Shown here: positions 33,429-41,684 of the stretch, piece by piece | Numbering within the stretch: the stretch's first letter is position 1 | Layout: each line of letters opens with the position of its first letter | DNA from: Clostridium yunnanense | GTDB lineage: Bacteria; Bacillota; Clostridia; Clostridiales; Clostridiaceae | DNA: 64,000 nt | Direction of reading: 5' to 3' | Assembly (NCBI RefSeq): GCF_016595795.1 | Contig: NZ_JAENHN010000025.1 | Location: 70,689 to 134,688 of the forward strand | Notes under the pieces: model-generated | The model's database searches: none | What the model was told of the DNA's origin: nothing | What the model saw: only the letters and a program-made list of their open reading frames with translations | Position numbers and translations under genes: made by a program

Positions 33429-33608
33429 ATGAGATATTATTTTTTTAGTTACAGAGTTGTAAGTCCCCTTGGTGAATTTTTTGAAAATGCTGTATGTGAT
33501 AAGCATCCTTTTGAAAAAATTAAGGATATGAGAGAATCCACAGACGAGTATGACTTTACACTTTTATTTTTTACTGAAATATCCGCTGAAGAATACAAAA
33601 ACTTCTAG
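33429..33608 (+). CDS. Small protein of unknown function (59 aa)
   Basis: It starts with ATG behind AGGAGA and ends in TAG, with its own candidate promoter and a strong terminator 24 bases downstream. The sequence begins MRYYFFSYRVVSPLG and is rich in aromatic and acidic residues (EISAEEYKNF at the end). There is no signal peptide or membrane helix and I do not recognise a family. It is too short to appear in lists with a 60-aa cutoff. Confidence 0.7.
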   Translation: MRYYFFSYRVVSPLGEFFENAVCDKHPFEKIKDMRESTDEYDFTLLFFTEISAEEYKNF

Positions 33609-33631
33609 AAACTTACTAAAAAGCTAATAAT

Positions 33632-33678
33632 AAAAGAGATTTCAAAATAGTTCCCCATACTACTTTGAAATCTCTTTT
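33632..33678. terminator. Bidirectional terminator
   Basis: 15-bp perfect stem (AAAAGAGATTTCAAA, 33632-33646, and complement 33664-33678). The plus-strand side ends in TTTT. It terminates the 59-aa gene and, on the other strand, the 9-codon gene. Confidence 0.85.
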
Positions 33679-33729
33679 CCATTAAGCTATAAATACAAAT
33701 AAAGAATTAAAAATGGCTAAAATACTACA

Positions 33730-33759
33730 CTAATCCCATTCCCCTATTGGATCTATCAT
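33730..33759 (-). CDS. Nine-codon peptide gene (MIDPIGEWD)
   Basis: ATG 33759 lies 6 bases after GAGGAGGGGA, an almost perfect ribosome site, and the frame is nine codons followed by TAG. Its own promoter is at 33789-33817 and a terminator follows at 33632-33678, giving a transcript of about 150 bases. All expression signals are present for a very short product. It may be a leaderless peptide signal, a small regulatory RNA carrying a peptide, or the relic of a longer gene. Function unknown. Confidence 0.5.
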   Translation of the reverse strand: MIDPIGEWD

Positions 33760-33788
33760 ATCTTCCCCTCCTCAATACCCTTAATCTA

Positions 33789-33817
33789 ATAATAATTATT
33801 TTTACATAAATTGTAAA
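33789..33817 (-). promoter_or_regulatory. Promoter of the nine-codon gene
   Basis: Minus strand TTTACA (33817-33812), 17 bases, TATTAT (33794-33789); about 30 bases before the ribosome site. Confidence 0.65.
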
Positions 33818-33937
33818 TAGTTGTTCATAAAAATGTATTTTTATGGTAAAATTTCTATTAGCGGCTGTTTTTGCGAATAAAACCACTAATCTGGTCATAT
33901 ATTTCTAACCTAAATATATTCTAAAGGAAGATATAAA

Positions 33938-34783
33938 ATGCGTTTTAAATTATATGATTCTAAAATTGATAAAATTTTAAAAGAAAATGATGATTTATCA
34001 TACTTGGTAGATAGTGAAGAGGATTCTTTGTCCTTTTATGTAAATCTAGGCGATGAACTTAACTCAAAGGGTAAGATATATTACTCTTATATATGTTTTT
34101 CAAAAGCCTACGAACTAGAAAGTAACTATGATGATAGTCTAAAGGCAAAAATTGCAATATGTTTAAGTACTTTAGCTTTGAAACTTAATAAGATATCTGA
34201 AGCTAGAAAGATATTAACAGAAACCTTAGATAAAGACCTAAATATCTGTAGCTCTAAGAAAGGTAAATTACTGCTTAATTATATATTAGTATTAAAAATT
34301 GAAGGAAACCTTGATGATGCACTAGAAAACATCCTTTTATTTGAGAGTAATTTCAACATAAATGACTTTAATTCTTTTAGCTTGATAACCTTAAAGGCAA
34401 ATATACTTAAGGAAAAAGGTCTTTTAGATAATGCTGTAAGCATACACAAACTTCTTGTAGCTTCAAGTGATAAATTAGAAAATAAACTTGTTGCTTCATG
34501 TAACATTCTTGATATATATATGGAATGTGATGACTTAGCAAAAACCAAAGAACTACTAGATAAATATGAAACTCTAGTACTTCAATATATGAACTTAGAT
34601 AATAAATTGTACGAAACAGAGATCTATTTTACTCTTTTTAAAAGCTATGATTTTATTGATGACCAGGATAAAGTTATGAAATTCTACAAACTAACTTACG
34701 ACAGCGCTGTTTGCAATAATGATTATAAAACAATAGATAAATGTATAAATTCAACATATTATTCCAATACTTTAAGCAAGTAA
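33938..34783 (+). CDS. TPR-repeat protein without DNA-binding domain
   Basis: 281 aa, all-helical, with tandem tetratricopeptide-like units from about residue 30 to 260 (for example KIYYSYICFSKAYELE, DDALENILLFES and DDLAKTKELLDKYETL). It has no helix-turn-helix, signal peptide or membrane segment. Such soluble TPR solenoids bind peptides or proteins. It lies divergent to the nine-codon gene, 180 bases away. Ribosome site AAAGGAAG. The binding partner is unknown. Confidence 0.65.
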   Translation: MRFKLYDSKIDKILKENDDLSYLVDSEEDSLSFYVNLGDELNSKGKIYYSYICFSKAYELESNYDDSLKAKIAICLSTLALKLNKISEARKILTETLDKDLNICSSKKGKLLLNYILVLKIEGNLDDALENILLFESNFNINDFNSFSLITLKANILKEKGLLDNAVSIHKLLVASSDKLENKLVASCNILDIYMECDDLAKTKELLDKYETLVLQYMNLDNKLYETEIYFTLFKSYDFIDDQDKVMKFYKLTYDSAVCNNDYKTIDKCINSTYYSNTLSK

Positions 34784-34788
34784 TAAAG

Positions 34789-34820
34789 TCGCTGAAGTTT
34801 TCTTCTTCAGTGGATTTTTT
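34789..34820 (+). terminator. Terminator of the TPR gene
   Basis: Stem CGCTGAAG / CTTCAGTGG followed by ATTTTTTG, six bases after the stop codon. Confidence 0.85.
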
Positions 34821-34843
34821 GCGTACCTATCTTTCCTAATACA

Positions 34844-34895
34844 GCAAAAAAGAGATTGTACTAAAAACTACTTTGAGTAGCTTTAGAACAATCTC
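34844..34895 (-). terminator. Terminator of the histidinol-phosphatase gene
   Basis: GAGATTGT (34852-34859) pairs with ACAATCTC (34888-34895), with an inner CTACT/AGTAG pair; the minus strand then reads TTTTTTG. Confidence 0.82.
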
Positions 34896-34900
34896 ATATA

Positions 34901-35743
34901 TCAAAGTTTACTATATACCCACTTACTCTCTAAAAGAATCTTTTGCTCATTTATCCCATTGTTCTTTAACTGCTCTGCTGCTTCTTTAAAGCATCCAGCC
35001 AGATTATCAACCACATGAGCATCACTGTTTATACTCATAGGAATACTTAGTTCCTTACACCTCTTTATAATCCATTCACTTGGATAATATTCTGAGATAT
35101 ATCCCCTAGTTACTCCACCTGTATTTACCTCAACAATAAGATCATTTTCTTTTATTACCTTTAAGGTCTTTTCAATTTGTTCCACATATCTTGAATCATC
35201 TTCTCTAAAGAATAAATTATTTTTATTAAACTTCTTTATTAAATCCAAATGTCCAACTATATCTGGCTTACTGGTTGCTGCCATCTCCCTAATAAAGCCA
35301 TAATAGGCCTCAACGAATTTATAGGAATCTCCATCATACCCTTTTTCGATTATATTTCTGAGCTCAGCTTCAGTATAATCTACAGTTAAATATTCCCCGG
35401 TATCTTTTATAGGCATGAAATGAACAGATCCTATACAATAATCCAGTGGAATATTCTTATATATTTCATCCCCAGGCCCCATAAAATCTTTTATATAATC
35501 AATCTCTAGCCCCAGATAAATTTCTATCTTTCCCTTATACTTTTCTTTTAATCCTATTATTTCTTCAACATACTTAGATAAGTCTTCTTGCCTCATCGTC
35601 CATTCATTAGGTATATCTACAGGTGCATGGCTAGAAAAACCTATGGCCTTAAAACCTAATTCAATAGCTCTCTTAACATAATCTTCTGGCTCACCTTTTC
35701 CATCACAATAGTAGTTGTGCATGTGGTAATTAAATAGATCCAT
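34901..35743 (-). CDS. hisK: PHP-type histidinol-phosphatase
   Basis: 280 aa PHP-domain metallophosphatase. Metal-binding motifs are NYHMHNYYCDGKG (about 5-17), GFSSHAP, GLEIDY, GSVHFMP and SINSDAHV near the C-terminus, with PDIVGHLDL in the middle. It belongs to the HisJ/HisK branch that dephosphorylates L-histidinol phosphate. No other his genes are in the window. Ribosome site GGGAGGG. Confidence 0.88.
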   Translation of the reverse strand: MDLFNYHMHNYYCDGKGEPEDYVKRAIELGFKAIGFSSHAPVDIPNEWTMRQEDLSKYVEEIIGLKEKYKGKIEIYLGLEIDYIKDFMGPGDEIYKNIPLDYCIGSVHFMPIKDTGEYLTVDYTEAELRNIIEKGYDGDSYKFVEAYYGFIREMAATSKPDIVGHLDLIKKFNKNNLFFREDDSRYVEQIEKTLKVIKENDLIVEVNTGGVTRGYISEYYPSEWIIKRCKELSIPMSINSDAHVVDNLAGCFKEAAEQLKNNGINEQKILLESKWVYSKL

Positions 35744-35968
35744 CCTTTTCCCTCCCTTATATTTACTTCTAAATAGTTCATTTATTCTAAAGCTAATAGA
35801 GTTTATGTTTATTATATATTATAAAAGGATATCAAATATATATAATTTTTAGTCTTGATTCTTCTCAACGACAAATCTTCAATTTAACTTTTTCTTAGCA
35901 TAATTAAATTAGTTAATTTAATTAACAGATATTTGATTCATCGAAATACTCTATTTAGTTTACATCTA

Positions 35969-36064
35969 TAGATGAACTACTTAATCTTAATATATATTAA
36001 AATAAAACTTAGTAATTTTATCGAAATAATTATTTTCGTTCTAAGGATTGAAATAGTACATCTA
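35969..36064. repeat. Palindromic dispersed element, family 1, copy D
   Basis: Ends TAGATGAACTACTT and AAATAGTACATCTA; the right half shares TCTAAGGATTGAA with copy C. Diverged member between the histidinol-phosphatase gene and the peptide gene. Confidence 0.6.
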
Positions 36065-36185
36065 ATTTAGTGAATATATATCCCAGTTCCATAAATTCAG
36101 AAATACTAACAATTATTTTTTTCTATTAACAGTATATTATTCAATATGAGTATCTTATTTGAAGCTGATATCTTAAATGTAAAGC

Positions 36186-36225
36186 CTAAAAAAGCCAGAA
36201 AAAGTATATTTACTTTTTCTGGCTT
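36186..36225 (-). terminator. Terminator of the propeptide gene
   Basis: 15-bp perfect stem (AAGCCAGAAAAAGTA, 36192-36206, and complement 36211-36225), 4-base loop, minus-strand TTTTTTAG. It lies 11 bases past the stop codon. Confidence 0.93.
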
Positions 36226-36235
36226 GTTAATATTA

Positions 36236-36379
36236 CTAGTTTCCTGGATTTGGTGTATCATATCCTAAAGTTGTGATTCTCCCATTACCTATAGTAGTGT
36301 TAACTCCTCCAAAGGAAGGAATTATAATTGCACCTAATAAAATAACACCAAAAATAATCTTTGCAACTTTATTTTTCAT
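36236..36379 (-). CDS. Exported peptide precursor (47 aa), likely signal of the adjacent RRNPP regulator
   Basis: ATG 36379 follows GGGGGTAATGAGG. The product has a basic start (MKNKVAK), a hydrophobic core IIFGVILLGAIIIP and a polar tail GGVNTTIGNGRITTLGYDTPNPGN. That layout, Sec-type leader plus a C-terminal peptide, is typical of RRNPP/Phr-like pheromone precursors. It is transcribed in the same direction as, and directly after, a TPR regulator gene (85 bases). The mature peptide is probably cut from the last 10-15 residues; that is inference. Confidence 0.72.
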   Translation of the reverse strand: MKNKVAKIIFGVILLGAIIIPSFGGVNTTIGNGRITTLGYDTPNPGN

Positions 36380-36464
36380 CCTCATTACCCCCACTTATTA
36401 ACTATGTTACTATTATAATACAAAAATTAATTAATTGCACTATTATTGATAAATTTAACAATAT

Positions 36465-37745
36465 TTAATTTACAAGCAAGGCTTGTAATCTATTCAGTAA
36501 ATTAATAGCTTTGTTACTATTATTTTGTTTAATAGTCACCTCTACTAACTTATAAAGTGCAAAACTTTTACCCTTTTCAACATCATTACTTTCTAATATT
36601 TCTAAGTATCTACACATAGCCTCTTCTATCTTATTAAAATCTTCTCTCGATTCATATGCATTTACTAGATCTTTATTATTTTCAAAAAGCATATCAAATC
36701 TCTGATACTGCTCAGCCATACTTATCGCAAGTTCAAAAAGCATTATACTTTCATCATAAAGTCCTTGTTTAAAGAACACCTTCGCTTTGGTATTCAATGT
36801 ATTAGCAAGAGTTTCTTTACTAACTTTATTTTTTAATCTCTGAGCCTCGCTAATATATTTTAAACTTTCTTGATAGTTTCCAATGGCATAGTAATACTCA
36901 CCTACATTATTATAACAATAAGCTAGCAATACATCATTTTTATCCTTATTCTCGTCAATCAAATTAAGATATTCTTGTATAGCTTCATTTTCTCTACCAA
37001 TAAAACTCAATGCATTAGCTCTTGTTATTCGCGAATCAGTCAGAATTTTATATTCCACTTTCTCGCTATTAGAAAGTATAACTTCATTGATTATATCTAT
37101 ACACTTTTCGTATTGCTTAATATAGAAGTGAGACATCGCTAAATTTGCACTAGATCTGTAAAAATAAAACTTGTTATCTGCTTGTTTAGCATACAGTATT
37201 GCCTGCTTATAGTAAAAAATAGATTCTTCTTGTTCATTTCTTCTTGCCTTACAATTACCTAAAATATTATAAATATATACTTGAGCTGCATCATCCTTCA
37301 ACTCTTTATATTTACCTAAGGCATAATTAAATAATTCAAAGGCCTTAACATATTCTTTTTCTTCAAAGTACTTTTCTGCATCTAATTTGTATACTGTAGC
37401 TAACAAATCATCTAAGTTATACTTCTTACCAACTTCTATAAGTTCTTCAAGCTTTTTATGGTTGTTCTCATTTTTTAATTCATTCTCAATATAATATCTA
37501 GCATCTTCCTGTGGTTGTCTTGAAAAATACTCATCATCTAAATTTAAGTTTACAGAAATTCTTTTTGCTATTTCATTAAATCTTTCTGCAAGATGTTTAG
37601 AACTTGCCTTACTTACGTTTCTCTTACCACTCTCCATCATACTGATGAAGGCTCTAGTCATGTTAACCCCCTCTAGTTCGGCTTGATTAACTCTGAACTT
37701 CTTTCTCATACGTCTTATCTTCTCACTTGGATTGTAAAACTCCAA
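36465..37745 (-). CDS. RRNPP-type transcriptional regulator (XRE helix-turn-helix plus TPR)
   Basis: 426 aa from TTG 37745 behind AAGGGGGGATTAA. Residues about 9-65 are an XRE-type helix-turn-helix (EKIRRMRKKFRVNQAELEGVNM, then FISMMESGKRNVSKASSKHL). Residues 100-420 are repeated TPR units (for example EESIFYYKQAILYAKQADN and YQESLKYISEAQRLK). This is the architecture of PlcR/PrgX/Rgg-like and clostridial Qsr-type peptide-binding regulators. With the exported peptide gene that follows, it forms a probable quorum-sensing pair. Target genes are unknown. Confidence 0.82.
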   Translation of the reverse strand: MEFYNPSEKIRRMRKKFRVNQAELEGVNMTRAFISMMESGKRNVSKASSKHLAERFNEIAKRISVNLNLDDEYFSRQPQEDARYYIENELKNENNHKKLEELIEVGKKYNLDDLLATVYKLDAEKYFEEKEYVKAFELFNYALGKYKELKDDAAQVYIYNILGNCKARRNEQEESIFYYKQAILYAKQADNKFYFYRSSANLAMSHFYIKQYEKCIDIINEVILSNSEKVEYKILTDSRITRANALSFIGRENEAIQEYLNLIDENKDKNDVLLAYCYNNVGEYYYAIGNYQESLKYISEAQRLKNKVSKETLANTLNTKAKVFFKQGLYDESIMLFELAISMAEQYQRFDMLFENNKDLVNAYESREDFNKIEEAMCRYLEILESNDVEKGKSFALYKLVEVTIKQNNSNKAINLLNRLQALLVN

Positions 37746-37995
37746 ATTAATCCCCCCTTAGCCAACAATTGCCTAATCACTTAGATACTATTAATTATAA
37801 CTGCTTTTTAATAAAAAATCATAAAAATTTATGAAAAAATGTTAATTTTTTGGGGATAATTTATTCATGCATTTGTAGTTTCTTGTCACCTAATTTATGA
37901 TTGCTTTATTACTGCTCTTAAAGCAAGGTCATTATCAGTTACTTTGTTACGAAATTTCACAATAATCGTAATCTTTTTAGCAACATTATTTTTAA
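37746..37995. other. Gap upstream of the RRNPP regulator
   Basis: A+T-rich. A TATAAT box lies on the minus strand near 37797, but its -35 is weak. No reading frame seen. Confidence 0.35.
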
Positions 37996-38037
37996 TTAAA
38001 AAAAGTTCTAGCTATAATAAATATAACTAGAACTTTT
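37996..38037 (-). terminator. Terminator of the 52-aa gene
   Basis: AAAAGTTCTAG (38001-38011) pairs with CTAGAACTTTT (38027-38037), extended by an inner AGTTATA/TATAGCT pair. The minus strand continues in seven T. Confidence 0.92.
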
Positions 38038-38052
38038 AAACAAACTAGTATC

Positions 38053-38211
38053 TTATGTCCAACCCTGTTCCTCTGCCATTACTCCACTTTTGTTTTTACT
38101 TGGTTCTTCTATTGTGGTAGGAAATCTACTTTTAGCCCATTGATTCTGTGTTTTTGTGCCATTCTTTTTAAAGGTCTTTTCTGTATACTCTCTTCTATGT
38201 CTACTATTCAT
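38053..38211 (-). CDS. Small basic protein of unknown function (52 aa)
   Basis: ATG 38211 lies behind GGAGGTG with ideal spacing, and a strong terminator follows 16 bases after the stop. The sequence begins MNSRHRREYTEKTFKK and ends GVMAEEQGWT; it is rich in Lys, Arg, Thr and Asn and has no membrane segment. The signals support a real gene. I do not recognise the family. Confidence 0.7.
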   Translation of the reverse strand: MNSRHRREYTEKTFKKNGTKTQNQWAKSRFPTTIEEPSKNKSGVMAEEQGWT

Positions 38212-38247
38212 TGCAACACCTCCACAAATTTTTATAGTTTATGGTGT

Positions 38248-38349
38248 CTAAAGATGCCCATTCGAACCAAAATCTATTTTTAAACTTCTTAAGGTTTTTG
38301 TCTAAAGAGTTTAAAATATAAATTTTAATAAGAAATTGGTTCATCTATA
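38248..38349. repeat. Palindromic dispersed element, family 1, copy E
   Basis: Left arm TAAAGATGCCCATTCG then AACCAAAATCTATTTTTAAA; right arm AAATTGGTTCATCTATA. The middle (AAGGTTTTTG...AAAGAGTTTAAAA) has lost most of the consensus hairpin. Confidence 0.65.
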
Positions 38350-39325
38350 GATGCTTCTTAAGTGGAATCTCATGTTATAACCATATAAAACTTCTCTCTA
38401 ATAAAGTTAGATCAAAAATACATCTTTGGCTTTGGAAAGGTATTACACTCCAGATTTTCATAACTTTTAATCCACAAAGTTCATATTGAAAGCACTGAAT
38501 TCTAAACTACTTCTGGAATGCTATATATATATTATGCTACAGATTAAAAGTATTATAATGATTACTTTTTATTAAAAACTCCATATGCTAGAAATATAGT
38601 AAATCAATATTTTATATATTATCTTTTTATCTATTTATAATATAAATTGTCTTTTTATACCGTAAAATTATATGTTTACACCTTATATTTTGTAATAATT
38701 CTATATATTCATAAACATATTGACTGGAAAAATTAGGGTTGATATAATTATATTTGTAATGATACACAACATTGTCACTTCTGTTAATACAAATTTTTGT
38801 TCAATCCTTTTCACTTACTTTTTTAACTTTTTACTAGGTTTATTTTTTCATATTAATTATTTTATAAAATAAAAGGAGGGATTTTTTTATTTCTACCACT
38901 TAATTTCTTGTCAAAATATACTGTTTTCTATCAAACCTGTAACTTCTCATTTTCTTTATATATCTGCAATAATCTTTTTGAATTGTGATTATTAGCTGAT
39001 ATTTGCATTACTTTTTCCTAAATATACAGCATTTTACATCATCTATGAACAAAGTTAAAAATTTTGTAAATTTCTCTATAAACGCTTAGCATATAACAAA
39101 GTTTTTATTTTTTGCAAAACAGCATATATTTTGTCGAAATGTTATGTTTTACAGGTAGAGAGGCAATAGGTAACGATATTAAACTTAGTTACTTTAATAA
39201 ACTAACGATAAATTTAAAAGTTTGTTTTTCCAACCCAAATTCAAGCTTTATAAATTTTAAGGATGGATAAAAACTTAGTTCTAAGGGATATGTTGTGATC
39301 AAATAAAATACGAGGTGATTTATAA
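38350..39325. other. Long A+T-rich leader region upstream of the chitosanase gene
   Basis: Nearly 1 kb without a reading frame. It holds a perfect promoter (38720-38748) about 580 bases before the chitosanase start. A strong ribosome-site sequence AAAGGAGGG (about 38873-38881) is not followed by a start codon, so it is an orphan. No terminator was seen between the promoter and the gene. Confidence 0.5.
38720..38748 (+). promoter_or_regulatory. Consensus promoter in the chitosanase upstream region
   Basis: TTGACT, 17-base spacer, TATAAT. If it serves the chitosanase gene, the 5' leader would be about 570 bases long. Confidence 0.7.
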
Positions 39326-40564
39326 ATGGAAGCATCAAAAAAATGGACAAGTTCAAAAAAAGCCATATCTACTTTAGTTTTATCTTTTCTTTTCGTATTA
39401 GCTTCAGTTATACCTGCTAAAGCTTATACATTTTCAAGTCCTTCAGTGGAAGTAATGTACAAGCTTACTTCTATCTTTGAAAACAGTACTACAACTCTAA
39501 AATATTCTTACTGCGAAAATATAGGGGATGGAAGAGGTTATACTTTCGGTTTCCCGGGATTTTGCAGTGGTACTTATGACGGTACATTGTTCTTACAAGA
39601 ATATAAAAAACTTAACCCTAGTAATAAATTAGTTAAATATATACCTGCTTTTCAAGCCATAGATGCTATGCCTCATCCAGATGGTATGCAAAGCAGTACT
39701 GCTGGACTTTCAGGTTTCCCTGCTGATTTTGCATCTTGTGCAAGCGATCCAGCTTTCCAAACAGCTCAGCATAATCTAGTAGACAGGTTGTATTGGAATC
39801 CAGCTCAAGTAGCAGCTTCTGAAATCGGTGCAACTTTGCCAATAACAAAAGGCGAACTTTACGATGCATTTATTAACCATGGTGAAGATGGTGCAAGAGA
39901 TATAATGAGCCAAACAACTAAAGCAGTTGGTGGAACACCTAAGACAGGAGTTTCTGAAAAGACATGGCTTAGCAAATTCTTAAGCATAAGATACAATATA
40001 CTTGTATCAGATCCAGCTTGGAATGGATCAGAAGACAGAGTTAAAGTATATCAAACACTTTTAGCAAATAATAACGTAAATCTTACTGCTCCTTTAACAG
40101 TTACTTGTTATGGTGATACTTTTACAATCACTACTTCAACTACAACTAACCCTACTCCAGTTCCAACTCAATGGTCTACAATAACCTCAGTATATAACGG
40201 AAATTATATATCTGCTGCCAACTACGGTAACGATCCACTAGTTGCAAGTAAAACAATAGTTGGAGATTGGGAAAAGTTTCAGGTAATACAAAATAATGAT
40301 GGAACAATTTCTCTACTTTCAAAAATTAACAACAGATATGTTTGTGCTGATTTAAATAATGGCACAAAGCTAGTAGCAAGAAGCTCATCTATAGACGGAT
40401 GGGAAAAGTTCAAGATAGTTACCTTAAGTGATGGAAATATTGGACTTCAAGCTATGGCAAATAGTAAATACGTGGCTGCTGACTTCAATAATGGCGGAGT
40501 TTTATATGCTAATAGAGATTCTATAAGCGGTTGGGAAACCTTCTCTATAAAAGCAGCTCAGTAA
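39326..40564 (+). CDS. csn: Secreted chitosanase (GH46) with C-terminal beta-trefoil-like domain
   Basis: 412 aa. Signal peptide at 1-33 (basic start, hydrophobic core, cleavage after AKA). The catalytic GH46 domain spans about 35-270; by comparison with Streptomyces N174 chitosanase the acid is E52 (IFENS) and the base D68 (ENIGDGRGYTFG), followed by FCSGTYDG. After a Thr/Pro linker (TTTNPTPVPTQ) residues 285-412 form three repeats of the fascin/ricin-like pattern (VYNGNYISAANYG, INNRYVCADLN, NSKYVAADFN, each followed by GWEKF/GWETF). That domain probably binds the polysaccharide. It hydrolyses chitosan outside the cell. Confidence 0.93.
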   Translation: MEASKKWTSSKKAISTLVLSFLFVLASVIPAKAYTFSSPSVEVMYKLTSIFENSTTTLKYSYCENIGDGRGYTFGFPGFCSGTYDGTLFLQEYKKLNPSNKLVKYIPAFQAIDAMPHPDGMQSSTAGLSGFPADFASCASDPAFQTAQHNLVDRLYWNPAQVAASEIGATLPITKGELYDAFINHGEDGARDIMSQTTKAVGGTPKTGVSEKTWLSKFLSIRYNILVSDPAWNGSEDRVKVYQTLLANNNVNLTAPLTVTCYGDTFTITTSTTTNPTPVPTQWSTITSVYNGNYISAANYGNDPLVASKTIVGDWEKFQVIQNNDGTISLLSKINNRYVCADLNNGTKLVARSSSIDGWEKFKIVTLSDGNIGLQAMANSKYVAADFNNGGVLYANRDSISGWETFSIKAAQ

Positions 40565-40575
40565 TATAACAATAT

Positions 40576-40635
40576 AAAAAAGTACACCTCTAATGCTCAA
40601 CAAATCTGCTGACATTTTGAGGTGTATTTTTATTT
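40576..40635 (+). terminator. Terminator of the chitosanase gene
   Basis: TACACCTC (40583-40590) pairs with GAGGTGTA (40619-40626) and the plus strand then reads TTTTTATTTT. Confidence 0.75.
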
Positions 40636-40747
40636 TAAACTCACATTACTTTTATTCATTCATTGAAACCAATATGTAATTAGACATAAAAATAATTATT
40701 GCCTATAATTAATATAACAATTAATTATAGATACTAAGGAGTTAATA

Positions 40748-41149
40748 ATGTTTAGAGCTTTTAAGAAAAGTTTTGTATATATCACCCTACTAAGTTTTCT
40801 AGTATTATTTACAGGATGCTCTAGTGAATCAAATATAGAAATTTTAAAGGAAACTGCCTCCCCTAACGGATATTACACAGCCTATGCTTACGTATACTCA
40901 GGTGGAGCCACAACTTCTTTTGTTCCTAGAGTATCAATACTTGATTCTAAAACTGATAAAAAGAAGATAAAAAAGCTTCTTCTTCAAGGGGGTAATGTAT
41001 ACTCAGCCTATCATAGTAAAGATATAGATGTTAAATGGGAAGATGATAAAAATTTAACGGTTACTTATTCAAATGATGATAAGGATATAGATCTTAAGGT
41101 AGATATAATACATGGAATAAAGGTGAAGTATGAAAAGAAAGATAAGTAA
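40748..41149 (+). CDS. Small lipoprotein, DUF5412-like
   Basis: 133 aa with a lipoprotein signal (LVLFTGC, lipidated Cys24). The mature part has SPNGYYTAYAYVYSGGATTSF, a pattern I associate with DUF5412 proteins of Firmicutes. It is anchored to the outer face of the membrane; function unknown. First of three genes in a row on the same strand. Confidence 0.65.
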   Translation: MFRAFKKSFVYITLLSFLVLFTGCSSESNIEILKETASPNGYYTAYAYVYSGGATTSFVPRVSILDSKTDKKKIKKLLLQGGNVYSAYHSKDIDVKWEDDKNLTVTYSNDDKDIDLKVDIIHGIKVKYEKKDK

Positions 41150-41182
41150 CATACTGACCACGTGATTAATTGGAGGTCAATT

Positions 41183-41668
41183 ATGAATATTGAATATACT
41201 CTCTCAAATGAAGAATTCATAGAAGGAAGCGTAGAAAATAGAATACACCATAAATACTATAAAATAGGTGAATTTATAGAAAATTATATTCTTACATTTC
41301 TTAGTGTATTATTACTCACTCTCCTATTTAAAGAAAATATCGTATTTTTTATACTATTATATATAGTTTGCCTACTTACAATACCTTTAGTTAGAAAAAA
41401 GAAGAGAAATGATGTTATTAAAAAAAATATAAAATCTAATATATCTAAAAAATCAATTTGTATAAAAGATGATACTATACTAATAACATCATCTTTCTAT
41501 GAAAAATCTCTAACTAAAAAATCTATTGATAGATTCTTAGAAACTGATAAATATATACATATTTATACTAATAATCATAGAGATAACATCTTTATACCAA
41601 AAAGAATATTCGAAGTTGAATCCCATAAAAAAGAATTTCTTGATTTTCTAAATAAGTATCATCAGTAA
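41183..41668 (+). CDS. YcxB-like membrane protein (1 of 5)
   Basis: 161 aa from ATG 41183 after GGAGGTC (the frame extends further upstream but without a ribosome site). Two membrane segments at about 45-75, then a basic stretch and a soluble beta-rich domain (ICIKDDTILITSSFYEKS...KYIHIYTNNHRDNIFIPKR). That is the YcxB-like C-terminal pattern. Function unknown. Confidence 0.6.
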   Translation: MNIEYTLSNEEFIEGSVENRIHHKYYKIGEFIENYILTFLSVLLLTLLFKENIVFFILLYIVCLLTIPLVRKKKRNDVIKKNIKSNISKKSICIKDDTILITSSFYEKSLTKKSIDRFLETDKYIHIYTNNHRDNIFIPKRIFEVESHKKEFLDFLNKYHQ

Positions 41669-41684
41669 TGCAGGAGGCCCACTA

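Noticed and set aside
36146-36268. 40-codon plus-strand frame opposite the propeptide gene
   Set aside because: No ribosome site; it overlaps the propeptide gene and its terminator in antisense.
38873-38900. Small gene behind AAAGGAGGG
   Set aside because: No ATG, GTG or TTG at a usable distance; the next frame stops after four codons.
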